64,000 nucleotides of DNA from WJMT01 sp964456985. Its GTDB lineage: Bacteria > Acidobacteriota > Aminicenantia > Aminicenantales > Aminicenantaceae. A model generated the notes under the pieces. That model searched no databases, was not told the origin of the DNA, and saw nothing but the letters and a program-made list of their open reading frames with translations. The stretch is from NCBI GenBank assembly GCA_964456985.1, contig CAYWDH010000010.1:1-64000 (forward strand), read 5' to 3'. This document shows positions 34,913-43,158 of the stretch, piece by piece. The translations under genes were made by a program, and so were the position numbers. Numbering within the stretch: the first letter of the stretch is position 1; each line of letters opens with the position of its first letter.

Positions 34913-36280
34913 TCATCCCTCATAGGCCGTTATTACCTTTTCTAATTCTTTATGAAATAATTTCCGAATCCACTGCATTCTCGCCTCGCAGTCATTAGGA
35001 CGTAGAGCTGCTCCAGTTCTTTCGTAGGCACTTCCCATACAGCCGCTGCCGCAGAAATTCCTCCATGGACATTCTTGACATTCTTCGATTAGATTAGGAC
35101 GATCAAAGCATTCCTGTTTGATGTTTCGGAGCTTTTGCCCGGCTACAATTTCATCAAATTTAGAATTCCTCACATTGCCAAGACAATATTCCTGGCCACT
35201 ATGAAAGCATTGGCAGGGGAAAACATTACCTGCTGGATCAACTCTTACCTGGGTTCCGATAGAACATCGTGTTTGGGCTCCTGATCGAGAGATGTTCATG
35301 GAAAAACAGTCAGCCAGAAGATCCATTTCTCCTTTCAGTTCCGAAGCTTTTTCAGAAACAATATCCCAGAAGCGAAGGATTTCCTCATTGGAAAGCTTCA
35401 ATTCTTCCCAGTTGGATTTTGCTCTCCCAGATGGTGACAGAGGAGGAAACTGAATGACCGGTATGCCGCGATCCAGGCCAAACTGAATGATATCTGGGGT
35501 TTCGTCTATATTAAGCTTGGACGGTGTGAAAGCAATCACGATATCTTTTCCCAAATCTTGAGAGAGCAAAAGATCAAGGCCTTTAACCGTTTGACTGAAT
35601 GCCCCTTGTCCACGTAGCAAGTCATGAGTTTCGGGAGTAGCCCCATCCAAACTGATCTGGATTTTCAATTGATACTCTGCCAGTTTCTGGCTGATATCTT
35701 GGTTAATTAAAGTCCCATTTGTTCCAATAGAGACCATAAGCCCTTCAGCAATGGCAGAATCAATGATATTGAATAAATCATCCCTTAAAAGAGGCTCGCC
35801 TCCGCCAATGGATGTGGACTGCGCCCCTGCGTTCTTGGCTGCTCTAAACAGGCTGCGGATCTCTTCAAGGCTGAGTTCATTAGGATGGGGATTTCCTGCT
35901 GAGAGATAGCAGTGTCTGCATCTCAAATTGCATTGTTTTGTTATCTCGAGCGCAAGACAGCTGAAGAGGTTATCTGGTTTTGTGTCCTTTGAAGTCTTGA
36001 GAAGGACCTTGTCATGCAAAAGACCTTCGAGAAATTCTTTAACAATTTTAGTCATATCTTTTTGAGAAATTCCGTTATTTCTTGAGATAAGTTGAGCAAT
36101 ATTTTTAACTGAATTCTGACCGTCGCATAGATTAAGAATGTCCATGCTGTCAGAATTGATAAAAGCCCAAGCAGGAACTTCAGTGTTTAGTACAAAATAG
36201 ACGTGTTCATGGCCGCTATTCCATGTGAATTCTTCAAAATAGAGGTCAGTTGTGGAACGGGGAACATAAAAATCTTTCAT
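34913..36280 (-). CDS. PqqD-like + radical SAM + SPASM peptide maturase
   Basis: 455 residues. The N-terminal ~95 residues (INSDSMDILNLCDGQNSVKN, FLEGLLHDKVLL) are a PqqD/RRE-like peptide-recognition domain. The radical SAM core begins LEITKQCNLRCRHCYLS with the cluster Cys at 117, 121 and 124, then SIGGGEPLLRDD and SIGTNGTLI, KIQISLDGATPETHD. The C-terminal SPASM domain has CSIGTQVRVDPAGNVFPCQCF, then ECQECPWRNFCGSGCMGSAY, enough cysteines for two auxiliary clusters. Such enzymes crosslink or epimerise peptides. It lies 43 bp after the gene of the duplicated-module protein and upstream of a small Cys peptide. Confidence in the enzyme class is high; the substrate is inferred. Confidence 0.88.
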   Translation of the reverse strand: MKDFYVPRSTTDLYFEEFTWNSGHEHVYFVLNTEVPAWAFINSDSMDILNLCDGQNSVKNIAQLISRNNGISQKDMTKIVKEFLEGLLHDKVLLKTSKDTKPDNLFSCLALEITKQCNLRCRHCYLSAGNPHPNELSLEEIRSLFRAAKNAGAQSTSIGGGEPLLRDDLFNIIDSAIAEGLMVSIGTNGTLINQDISQKLAEYQLKIQISLDGATPETHDLLRGQGAFSQTVKGLDLLLSQDLGKDIVIAFTPSKLNIDETPDIIQFGLDRGIPVIQFPPLSPSGRAKSNWEELKLSNEEILRFWDIVSEKASELKGEMDLLADCFSMNISRSGAQTRCSIGTQVRVDPAGNVFPCQCFHSGQEYCLGNVRNSKFDEIVAGQKLRNIKQECFDRPNLIEECQECPWRNFCGSGCMGSAYERTGAALRPNDCEARMQWIRKLFHKELEKVITAYEG

Positions 36281-36323
36281 TTTGAATTATACACATTTAT
36301 GTCTGAGTAAAAATTTCTGGATC

Positions 36324-37136
36324 TTAATACGAAAAGTTCCTTATTTTATCAAGAGCTACGAGCAACTCAGGCGCAGGAATACCCACCCACCACCACCGAT
36401 CGACGATAACTCCGGCTGTTGGTCCCCAAATCCCGTCGATAATTCCAGGGAAAGGTTGGATTGCCTTGAGAACATTGAGAGAGGGATGAGCAGGCAGAGG
36501 ATTGCTGTCAGCTAAAATTTGGGGTCCAAAACCAAGGAGTTTTGATGTTTGTCTGGCTGTGCCCACTTTCTGTGCATAAATAGGAGTATCAAACACAATG
36601 GGAGTGAATACACAACCCTCGTCTTCTTTGAGTTTAATGTTGTGCCTCTCCATTAAACCAAACACTTTTTCGCTGAACTGAACCATAAGCTCTTTACTGC
36701 CAACCATACGTTTGATCAGCCCATAGCTGTCCATAACCGGGATAGGATCATCATAGATCTTATCGTGAATCCTAAAGAAGCCCAACCTTTCCAGAAGCAT
36801 AGGATTCATACCCCCGTGTTCCGGAAGGTGGAGGAAAACGTAGCTGTCCCACTTATCAGCGATGCTAGCGACTTCTCCCTCTATTATGATCCCTCCTGAT
36901 ATCCCTTTAGCCAGAAGAGATTGGAACAGGCTTTCCTGGGCTTTTACTTTTATATCTGGAAGTTCTTTTTGTGTGTAATTAAAAACCCTTGGCTCAAACA
37001 CATAACTCTTGTCGGACAGATCAATTTTGTGTTCTTTTAGAAGCGTTTGAACGGTCTTGCTTAATTCCTGCATAAGGTCTGGGTTTGTGGAGATCGCTTT
37101 TTTTATTTCCATTGAACGATTAAAATTCCATCTCAT
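36324..37136 (-). CDS. protein with duplicated leader-like module, first gene of radical SAM locus
   Basis: 270 residues with no signal peptide. Two related segments are visible: NPDLMQELSKTVQTLLKEHK...SYVFEPRVFNY near residues 18-54, and SKELMVQFSEKVFGLMERHN...GCVFTPIVFDT near 148-185. Each is a helix of leader-peptide type followed by a strand with V-F-x-P-x-V-F. The helices resemble the NHLP (nitrile-hydratase-like) leader of some RiPPs. The end GIWGPTAGVIVDRWWWVGIPAPELL is rich in Trp and Pro. I recognise no family. AAAGGGAGG precedes the ATG and a strong promoter lies upstream. It could be a modified protein, a chaperone for the maturase, or the substrate itself. Confidence 0.6.
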   Translation of the reverse strand: MRWNFNRSMEIKKAISTNPDLMQELSKTVQTLLKEHKIDLSDKSYVFEPRVFNYTQKELPDIKVKAQESLFQSLLAKGISGGIIIEGEVASIADKWDSYVFLHLPEHGGMNPMLLERLGFFRIHDKIYDDPIPVMDSYGLIKRMVGSKELMVQFSEKVFGLMERHNIKLKEDEGCVFTPIVFDTPIYAQKVGTARQTSKLLGFGPQILADSNPLPAHPSLNVLKAIQPFPGIIDGIWGPTAGVIVDRWWWVGIPAPELLVALDKIRNFSY

Positions 37137-37171
37137 ATGAAACCTCCCTTTAAATTATTTCTCTTTTCATC

Positions 37172-37200
37172 TATATAAGTGTTTAAGAACCAGCTGTCAA
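37172..37200 (-). promoter_or_regulatory. strong sigma70-type promoter of the radical SAM locus
   Basis: On the minus strand: perfect -35 TTGACA (37195-37200), exactly 17 nt, then TATATA (37172-37177), about 35 nt before the ATG at 37136. The divergent regulator gene starts 170 bp away on the other side. Confidence 0.7.
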
Positions 37201-37367
37201 AGCATTGCTTAGAAATGTCCTTTTATGTCCATCTATGTCCGTTTTTGTCCTATTAAATTTCTTTGAAAATAAATATAAGAAAAATTTTTCAATTTTTTGC
37301 TTCTTAATTCGACTAAATCAGTTAGCAAGAAATATATTTAAAATCCGCAAAAAGGGAGTACTAAACA

Positions 37368-39155
37368 TTGGGCGGGAAAGAGATTTTCAACTCTTGGAAA
37401 GAGATTTCCCAGTATTTACAGCATGATGGGAGGACATGTCGCAGATGGGAGAAAAGCCTTGAGCTGCCTGTCCGCCGATATGATAATGATTCATCCCGTT
37501 CAAGAGTATTTGCTCTTAGATCAGAACTCGATGAATGGATCAAAAAGAGAAAGAACAACAACAATTCAATCAAAACTCACCAATCTTTTTTTTGGCCAAG
37601 ACGGACCACTTTATTTCTCTTTTCTATTGCTTTAACAACAGTAGTGTTCATAAGTCTGTTGTTTGGATTCCCTGGGAAATTATGGAAAGGTTCACCAGGG
37701 AGTATCTCTATTGGGATATATCCGATTGAAAGTTCAACTTCATCGGAATATGATGACTACCTTGCCCAGGAGATCACTAATGAAATTATTGATTATTTAA
37801 CATTGTTTGAGAATCTAAATATTACTAAGCTAGCTGTCTTACCAAATGCACAAGAAAAAAAATTTTTTAAAAATTACAGCAGAGCTGACTTTTTATTGAA
37901 GGGAGATATCCAAAAGAACGGAGATGACATTAAATTTCAGTTTAATCTTATAAAAGCGAAAAACAACAAGATAGTTATAGATCACGAGTTTCATAAAAAA
38001 TATGCTGATATTCAGCTCATTAAGGAAGTGGTTGCCAGGAAGATCCACTCAAAATTGAACATCCCGTTTGATGAGCAAATAGCTGAATCTTTTGCAGCGT
38101 CTTCCATAAATCAGGAACCCTATGATATGTTCCTTAAAGGAAATTATATACTGAACAGCATCAAGAATAATGAATCTGACCCATGGAAATTGTACCACAA
38201 AGGGAAATATTACTATGGATTGACCACTCGGGAGAGCAATGAAGTTGCGATCGAGCTTTTTTGCGCTGCCATAGATCTTGATGAACATTTTGAAGAGGCC
38301 TATGTTGGTCTGGCACAATGTTATATAAATTATTTAAATTTTGGATGGGATTATGACATCAGTTGGCTGAAAAAAGCTTCTGATCTGCTTAGTAAAGTTG
38401 AATCAAATACATTTCCTTGTCCGGAATATTATAGTTCTCTGGCAAAGCTGTTTTTAATCAAATACATCTATTTTAATGAAGAGACTCAGCTTAAAGCGTT
38501 TGATACAGTTAAAAAAGGACTGAAAAATTACCCAAATAGCTCTGATTTGAACAGCATTGCGAGTTACTACTATTATCTTAGATACGGCAAAGAAGGAAAC
38601 GAGCTGGATTTCAAACAAGCTCTTGAATATGGAGAGACAAGCTTTTTGATAAAACCATTTTCAATTAGTAATCTATTTTTTACTAATTTATTACTATTGG
38701 ACGGACAGTTCAGCAGAGCTCTTGATATATGTGAATTAGTGAAAAAAGTTGATAACACTTCTATGACTGATTTTCGAATCGGAGAAATCTATTACTATAT
38801 GGGAAATTTGGAGAGGAGTGCATCAATATTCAATCAAATGGAATCTCCATTACATTTAAAAGTAGGGGCTTTGTATTATTTGGGTATGATTGCATCACAA
38901 AACAAAAATTCAGAAGAAGTACAAAATATCGTTTTAAAAATCAATAATTTACCAAAACCATTTTCCTGGCATAATTTTAGAGTTTCATCCATGTATTTTG
39001 GAATTGATGAGGAGGAAGAAGGATTCAGATATCTGGATGACTTTTTCAGAGAACCCAGCACACAAAGACTAAAATTCAACTATAAAAGATATATCTTACT
39101 CGATAGAAATTTCGATAAATTTAATTCAATTATTAGGAGAAAGTATTTTGAGTGA
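37368..39155 (+). CDS. wHTH - membrane helix - TPR-like regulator
   Basis: 595 residues from a TTG at 37368, which lies 10 nt after AAAGGGAG. The N-terminal ~60 residues (FNSWKEISQYLQHDGRTCRRWE, LPVRR, RVFALRSELDEWI) are the MerR/excisionase-like HTH common in Acidobacteriota and Aminicenantes regulators. A single membrane helix follows near residue 80 (TLFLFSIALTTVVFISLLF). Residues ~105-230 look like the TolB-N/FlgO-like periplasmic domain (SISIGIYPIESS, DFLLKGDIQKNGDDIKF), and the rest is helical repeats of TPR type (AIDLDEHFEEAYVGLAQCYI). Architecture is CadC-like: DNA binding inside, sensing outside. It is divergent from the radical SAM locus and may regulate it; this is inferred from position only. 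Confidence 0.75.
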   Translation: MGGKEIFNSWKEISQYLQHDGRTCRRWEKSLELPVRRYDNDSSRSRVFALRSELDEWIKKRKNNNNSIKTHQSFFWPRRTTLFLFSIALTTVVFISLLFGFPGKLWKGSPGSISIGIYPIESSTSSEYDDYLAQEITNEIIDYLTLFENLNITKLAVLPNAQEKKFFKNYSRADFLLKGDIQKNGDDIKFQFNLIKAKNNKIVIDHEFHKKYADIQLIKEVVARKIHSKLNIPFDEQIAESFAASSINQEPYDMFLKGNYILNSIKNNESDPWKLYHKGKYYYGLTTRESNEVAIELFCAAIDLDEHFEEAYVGLAQCYINYLNFGWDYDISWLKKASDLLSKVESNTFPCPEYYSSLAKLFLIKYIYFNEETQLKAFDTVKKGLKNYPNSSDLNSIASYYYYLRYGKEGNELDFKQALEYGETSFLIKPFSISNLFFTNLLLLDGQFSRALDICELVKKVDNTSMTDFRIGEIYYYMGNLERSASIFNQMESPLHLKVGALYYLGMIASQNKNSEEVQNIVLKINNLPKPFSWHNFRVSSMYFGIDEEEEGFRYLDDFFREPSTQRLKFNYKRYILLDRNFDKFNSIIRRKYFE

Positions 39156-39354
39156 AAAATTAGAAATTGAAGTAACCCCGAATTTAGAAAAATGTCTTGA
39201 GGTTCTTAAAGAGGCTGTTCAGGAACTACCTTCTGGCGAACTTAAGGACAAATCAGAGGGGGCCCTTGAATATATGTCTCGGACATTTAAGGGGGAGCCC
39301 CAACCCAATAAAGGGAGATCTTGTTTTCCTGGTATGATATTTATTCCAGGATGA
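39148..39354 (+). CDS. 68-residue protein, possibly a gene fragment or precursor peptide
   Basis: Begins with TTG 39148 inside the last codons of the regulator gene; an AGGAG lies just before it. The first ~50 residues are an acidic amphipathic helix (LEKCLEVLKEAVQELPSG), and it ends GRSCFPGMIFIPG followed by two stop codons. The ending GMIFIPG matches the first strand of FGE-sulfatase domains (GMVFIPGG.F.MG), so this may be the surviving 5' end of a longer gene. Equally, its size and leader-like helix fit a precursor peptide, given the radical SAM-like fragment 50 bp downstream. Confidence 0.45.
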   Translation: MSEKLEIEVTPNLEKCLEVLKEAVQELPSGELKDKSEGALEYMSRTFKGEPQPNKGRSCFPGMIFIPG

Positions 39355-39404
39355 TGATTTTTTAATCCATTCTTAATCATTTATTATTTTTGAACATATC
39401 AGAA

Positions 39405-39545
39405 GTGACTTTCATTTTAACGGACGACTGCAACTTCTACTGCATTCAGTGTTTTTCCAAAGAAGGAAAATTTCTCTTTAGCTTTGGAAGGCAAGGGCAG
39501 GGCCCGGGGGAACTTTTATGCAAGATAGATACACTGGGGATATAG
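39405..39545 (+). pseudogene. fragment joining a radical SAM start to a beta-propeller piece
   Basis: A 46-codon open stretch from GTG 39405 to TAG. It reads VTFILTDDCNFYCIQCFSK, whose CxxxCxxC and preceding strand match the opening of a radical SAM domain, and then directly GKFLFSFGRQGQGPGELL, typical of six-bladed beta-propeller repeats. The rest of both domains is absent. It is a relic or chimera of two genes rather than a functional protein. Together with the neighbouring 68-residue frame it makes a patch of truncated gene starts. Confidence 0.55.
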
Positions 39546-39634
39546 GTGATTTCCGGGAGGCTTGTGTTGAACTTTTTGTCAGTAAAGGGTATAATTTCAA
39601 AAAATTTTCCTAGACTGATCCAAATGGGGGAAAA

Positions 39635-40012
39635 ATGCCAACACAAAAGAAAAAAATACTAGTTGTTTGCAGCGTTTACGAAAATCTAAAGATGCTGAGC
39701 TCAATTTTAGCCGGAGAGGGCAGAACCATTATAAAAGCCATGTCCAAAGAAAAAGCGCTTGAATCAGCCAGAAACGACTGTCCGGATATTGCAGTGATGG
39801 ACTTTGACCTTTCGGATTTTGGGGGCGGCGATCTGGCTTCAGCAATAAGAGATATGCGGTCAGAGAATCCAATGCCTATTGTTTTTATCACTTCACTCAT
39901 CAGCGAAGCAGAAGAAAGGTGCCGCATGATCGATGGACCCATATGCTTTCTGTCCAAACCACTGGATGTCAAAAGACTAAAGGAAGAAATAAACAGCCTC
40001 CTAAATCTTTAG
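39635..40012 (+). CDS. stand-alone response-regulator receiver domain
   Basis: 125 residues, a single REC domain: KKILVVCSVYENLKML, then CPDIAVMDFDLSDFGGGDLA with the phosphorylatable Asp (VMDFD), then PIVFITSLIS and CFLSKPLDVKRL with the conserved Lys-Pro. The usual acidic pair after the first strand is replaced by CSVYE, so phosphorylation may be altered. No output domain and no kinase nearby. A GGGGG lies 5-9 nt before the ATG. The stop codon TAG (40010-40012) abuts exactly the first base of repeat copy B. Confidence 0.75.
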   Translation: MPTQKKKILVVCSVYENLKMLSSILAGEGRTIIKAMSKEKALESARNDCPDIAVMDFDLSDFGGGDLASAIRDMRSENPMPIVFITSLISEAEERCRMIDGPICFLSKPLDVKRLKEEINSLLNL

Positions 40013-40110
40013 GGGGACGGGCCCGGATATCTTCAATCATATCAACAACATAACCCCACTTTTCCACAACCGCCTACCCTGGAGAGCTGCTGTTTTTGGG
40101 GGCAAAATCA
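40013..40110 (+). repeat. dispersed repeat, copy B
   Basis: Starts GGGGACGGGCCCGGATAT directly after the TAG stop of the receiver-domain gene. Contains ATCATATCAACAACATAA, CTTTTCCACAACC, CTACCCTGGAGAGCTGCTG and ends GGGGGCAAAATCA. It separates the receiver gene from the convergent lipoprotein gene, a place where a terminator would be expected. Confidence 0.9.
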
Positions 40111-40130
40111 ACATCATCTTTATCTGATAA

Positions 40131-40538
40131 CTATCTTATATCTATAAAGAAATTATCACTCTCTTCATCCCATGTTATTTTATAACTACAATCAAAATAA
40201 TCTGAATAAGGTCCATCTGCAGTGCACTGAAAGGTACTACATTGGCCGCCTTCTAAATGGATAGATTCGACATAGGAAGAGACCGTTTCATCTGGTCTAT
40301 CTGAAATATATTCAACTGTAAGAGTTATCTTTACAAAATAGGCTTTAGCATCTCCATAATTTTTTATATTTCCTGTGAACAATATATTTCCTGACCTGTC
40401 TTCCTTAGTGAAGATATTTCCAAATATGATACAGTTTGCTCTACTTTCTCCTCTTCCCTCGGATATTGAAAACAAACCCATATCACAACAGATACTTAAA
40501 ATTGTGACAAAAAGCAAAATCACATATGTCTTCTTCAT
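40131..40538 (-). CDS. lipoprotein with FxLYD-like domain
   Basis: 135 residues from ATG 40536-40538, downstream of a GGGGGG run; a longer frame starts 27 bases earlier. MKKTYVILLFVTILSICCDMG is a lipoprotein signal (L-S-I-C). The mature part follows the FxLYD plan: ILFTGNIKNYGDAKAYFVKI, then TLTVEYISD and SYVESIHLEGGQ, a small beta-sandwich found in secreted proteins. Ends FFIDIR. Possibly in an operon with the next minus-strand gene (about 40 bp upstream). Role unknown. Confidence 0.65.
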   Translation of the reverse strand: MKKTYVILLFVTILSICCDMGLFSISEGRGESRANCIIFGNIFTKEDRSGNILFTGNIKNYGDAKAYFVKITLTVEYISDRPDETVSSYVESIHLEGGQCSTFQCTADGPYSDYFDCSYKITWDEESDNFFIDIR

Positions 40539-40576
40539 TATCCCCCCTCTCTGAGAACTCATCATTTCCCCTTTAG

Positions 40577-41038
40577 CTAGAAATAATAAGAAATTCCGGC
40601 TTTTAGAAAAATAATGTGATACTCGGTCCTTATGGCAAATCTCTTGGTAAGATGAAGTTTGACCCCTGCTCCTACATCGGGCAAAAAACCTCCTTTTTTT
40701 TCAGAAAAGTTACTTACAGCGCCCATACCCAATAACAGATAGGGCTCTATAGGAAATGAAGGAAAAGGAGAAATGATAATGTCACCTGTTAGCATAAAGA
40801 GCCAGTTTTCACCGATGAAAATTCCGTATTCAACTCTAATCCCTTTAGATAACGTGTGTCCAATGCTGAACATGGCTCCTGGATAAAATATGAAATCATA
40901 CATACCAAAACCGTATCCCGTCACACTCATTTCCAAGCCTTTTTCTTGTCCGAACATGTTTCCAGAGGAGATCACCAGAAACAAGACAAGAAAAATCCCT
41001 CCTGTGACTTTGACCGACTTTGTTTTTAAATTTCTCAT
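40577..41038 (-). CDS. outer-membrane beta-barrel-like protein
   Basis: 153 residues with signal peptide (VTGGIFLVLFLVISSGNMFGQ). The mature part alternates hydrophobic strands and turns (MYDFIFYPGAMFSIGHTL; EPYLLLGMGAVSNF; GVGAGVKLHLTKRFAIRTEY-like, given as AGVKLHLTKRFAIRTEY) and ends in GISYYF, a C-terminal aromatic signature of small outer-membrane barrels. An AAAGGAGGAAAAAATG start signal is present. Upstream of and co-directional with the FxLYD lipoprotein gene. Function unknown. Confidence 0.6.
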   Translation of the reverse strand: MRNLKTKSVKVTGGIFLVLFLVISSGNMFGQEKGLEMSVTGYGFGMYDFIFYPGAMFSIGHTLSKGIRVEYGIFIGENWLFMLTGDIIISPFPSFPIEPYLLLGMGAVSNFSEKKGGFLPDVGAGVKLHLTKRFAIRTEYHIIFLKAGISYYF

Positions 41039-41280
41039 TTTTTCCTCCTTTTAGTTGTTCTGATACAAAGATAAGCTTTTCGATGGAAAGAGTTGTCACT
41101 GTGTTGTAAAAAATTTGTCAAAAGTTTGTTAAGAGTTTTAGATGAATGGAGTTATAGATGAAGTGTTACCGTTCTTGCTTCTTATCGGCGGCTTCCAGTA
41201 TCATAGAGAAGAAACAAGGGACTCTATTTCTTTAAAAGTGATAAAATGATCAATACCGGAGGGTAAAAAGGAGGTTAAAG

Positions 41281-43068
41281 ATGAAAAAGTCAGTCTTTTT
41301 TGTTTTGTTTATAGGGATTATCTTTGGTCTTTTAGCTGCTCAAACAGAAAAGAGCAAAGACATAGAGATCGAGATCATTCTTCACCAGATGATCGAGATG
41401 AAAGACGGTGTCCACATTGCTGCCAATATCTACAAACCAGCGCAAATGAGTAAGCCTCTTCCGGCAATTTTTGCCTTCACTCCTTATATTTCAGATGAGG
41501 GGCAGGAGAGGGGCACCTTTTTTGCTCAACACGGGTATGTGTATGTGCACGCAGATGTGAGGGGCCGGGGAAACTCTGAGGGCGAATTCTATCCTTTGGA
41601 GAAAGATGGGATGGACGGAGCCCAGGTCGTAGAGTGGATCGCCCGACAGACCTGGTGTGATGGCCGGGTTGGAATGAGAGGGGGCTCTTACAGAGGCATG
41701 GTGCAGTGGCAGACCTTGAAGCATTTCCCTCCGGCGCTCAAGACCATTGTTCCTACGGCTGCGGCTGCTCCGGGAGTGGATTTTCCCATGTCCAATAATG
41801 TGTTTACCTCCTACGTCACCCAGTGGCTTGCTTTTGTGAAAGGGGAGACCGGGAATGTGAACCTCTTTTCTGACCAGAAATTCTGGATGAGCAAGTTCTA
41901 TAAGATGTACAGCGAACACATTCCTTTTGCCCGGCTGGCAGAGCTGACGGGCAGCAATGAGAAGATTTTCGAGCGCTGGATATCCCATCCTTATTTCGAC
42001 AAACTTTGGAAAGACACCGCGTTCCCGGATAAAGACTATGAAAAGATCGATATTCCGATCCTGACCATAACCGGACACTTTGACGGCGACCAGCCGGGAG
42101 CTCTGCATTACTTCCATCATCATATGGAGTATGGATCACAGGAGGCAAGGGAGAAACATTACTTATTGGTCGGACCATGGGACCACCCAGGCACACGGCA
42201 TCCTCAAAAAGAACTGGGGGGATTGACATTTGGTGACAATGCTGTTTTGGATATGGAAAAACTCCATCTTGAGTGGTATGACTGGGTCTTTAAAGGCAAA
42301 GAGAGACCCGGGCTTCTGAAAAAGAGGATCTGCTATTATGTGATGAATGAAAATGTGTGGAAATACGCGGAGAGTCTGGATGACATATCAAATAAAACGC
42401 AGGAGTGGTATCTTTCATCTGAGGGAGGTGAAGCCGGAGACGTGTTTCATTCGGGAAAACTCGTGCCGGATGCGCCTCAAGGGATGCAAAAGCCGGATAC
42501 CTTTGAGTATGATCCCCTAAAGATAATGACCAAAGACGAATATTTCAAGAGCCGCACCGAGGCTTATTTCCTGGACCAGAGAGCGGCTTTTAGCGAGGAT
42601 AAACTCATCTATCACAGTGCTCCACTTGAAGAGGCGCTGGAAGTGGCTGGATATGTGAAGGTCAGGCTTTTTATAGAACTTAATGTGCCGGATACGGATC
42701 TGGCTGTGGCGCTTTATGAGATAAGGCCTGACGGACAGAGCATCTATTTGGCCGAGGATTTTATACGGGCTCGCTTTCGTGAGTCGCTTTCCAGGGCTGA
42801 GCTCATCAAACCAGGGGAGATCAATGAATATGTGTTTGAGAGGGCATACTTTTTTGCTCGTAAGCTGGAGAAGGGAAGCCGGCTGCGGCTTGTCGTGTCC
42901 TGTTTGAATTCACCTGATATCGAGAAGAATTACAATTCCGGAGGAGTGGTGGCAGAGGAGACAGCCGAAGATGCGCGGACAGCGGTCATAAAGCTCTATC
43001 ATGACAAGGATCACCCCAGCCTCATTATCTTTGGGGACGGGCCCGGGCATCTTAAATCATATCAATAA
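41281..43068 (+). CDS. CocE/NonD family hydrolase with repeat-derived C-terminus
   Basis: 595 residues with signal peptide MKKSVFFVLFIGIIFGLLAAQ, so periplasmic or secreted. Alpha/beta-hydrolase of the X-Pro dipeptidyl-peptidase (S15)/CocE group: ADVRGRGNSEGEF, GMRGGSYRGMVQW with the nucleophile Ser (G-G-S-Y-R-G), TGHFDGDQPG with the acid Asp, and LLVGPWDHPGT with the His. The jelly-roll C-terminal domain follows (VKVRLFIELNVPDTDLAV). The last residues GDGPGHLKSYQ and the stop are encoded by repeat copy C (43033-43068), which apparently replaced the original 3' end. An AAGGAGG precedes the ATG. Likely acts on esters, amides or peptides; substrate unknown. Confidence 0.85.
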   Translation: MKKSVFFVLFIGIIFGLLAAQTEKSKDIEIEIILHQMIEMKDGVHIAANIYKPAQMSKPLPAIFAFTPYISDEGQERGTFFAQHGYVYVHADVRGRGNSEGEFYPLEKDGMDGAQVVEWIARQTWCDGRVGMRGGSYRGMVQWQTLKHFPPALKTIVPTAAAAPGVDFPMSNNVFTSYVTQWLAFVKGETGNVNLFSDQKFWMSKFYKMYSEHIPFARLAELTGSNEKIFERWISHPYFDKLWKDTAFPDKDYEKIDIPILTITGHFDGDQPGALHYFHHHMEYGSQEAREKHYLLVGPWDHPGTRHPQKELGGLTFGDNAVLDMEKLHLEWYDWVFKGKERPGLLKKRICYYVMNENVWKYAESLDDISNKTQEWYLSSEGGEAGDVFHSGKLVPDAPQGMQKPDTFEYDPLKIMTKDEYFKSRTEAYFLDQRAAFSEDKLIYHSAPLEEALEVAGYVKVRLFIELNVPDTDLAVALYEIRPDGQSIYLAEDFIRARFRESLSRAELIKPGEINEYVFERAYFFARKLEKGSRLRLVVSCLNSPDIEKNYNSGGVVAEETAEDARTAVIKLYHDKDHPSLIIFGDGPGHLKSYQ

Positions 43069-43127
43069 CTTAACCCTACTTTTCCACAACTCCCTACCCT
43101 GGAGAGCCGCCGTTTTTAGGGGCAAAA
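43033..43127 (+). repeat. dispersed repeat, copy C
   Basis: GGGGACGGGCCCGGGCAT start, then CTTAAATCATATCAATAACT, CTTTTCCACAACTCCC, CCTGGAGAGCCGCCG and AGGGGCAAAA. The first 36 bases are translated as the end of the CocE hydrolase (TAA stop inside the repeat). Lies between two convergent genes. Confidence 0.92.
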
Positions 43128-43158
43128 ACGGTTTGATCTTTTGCCCTATTTCGGGGAG

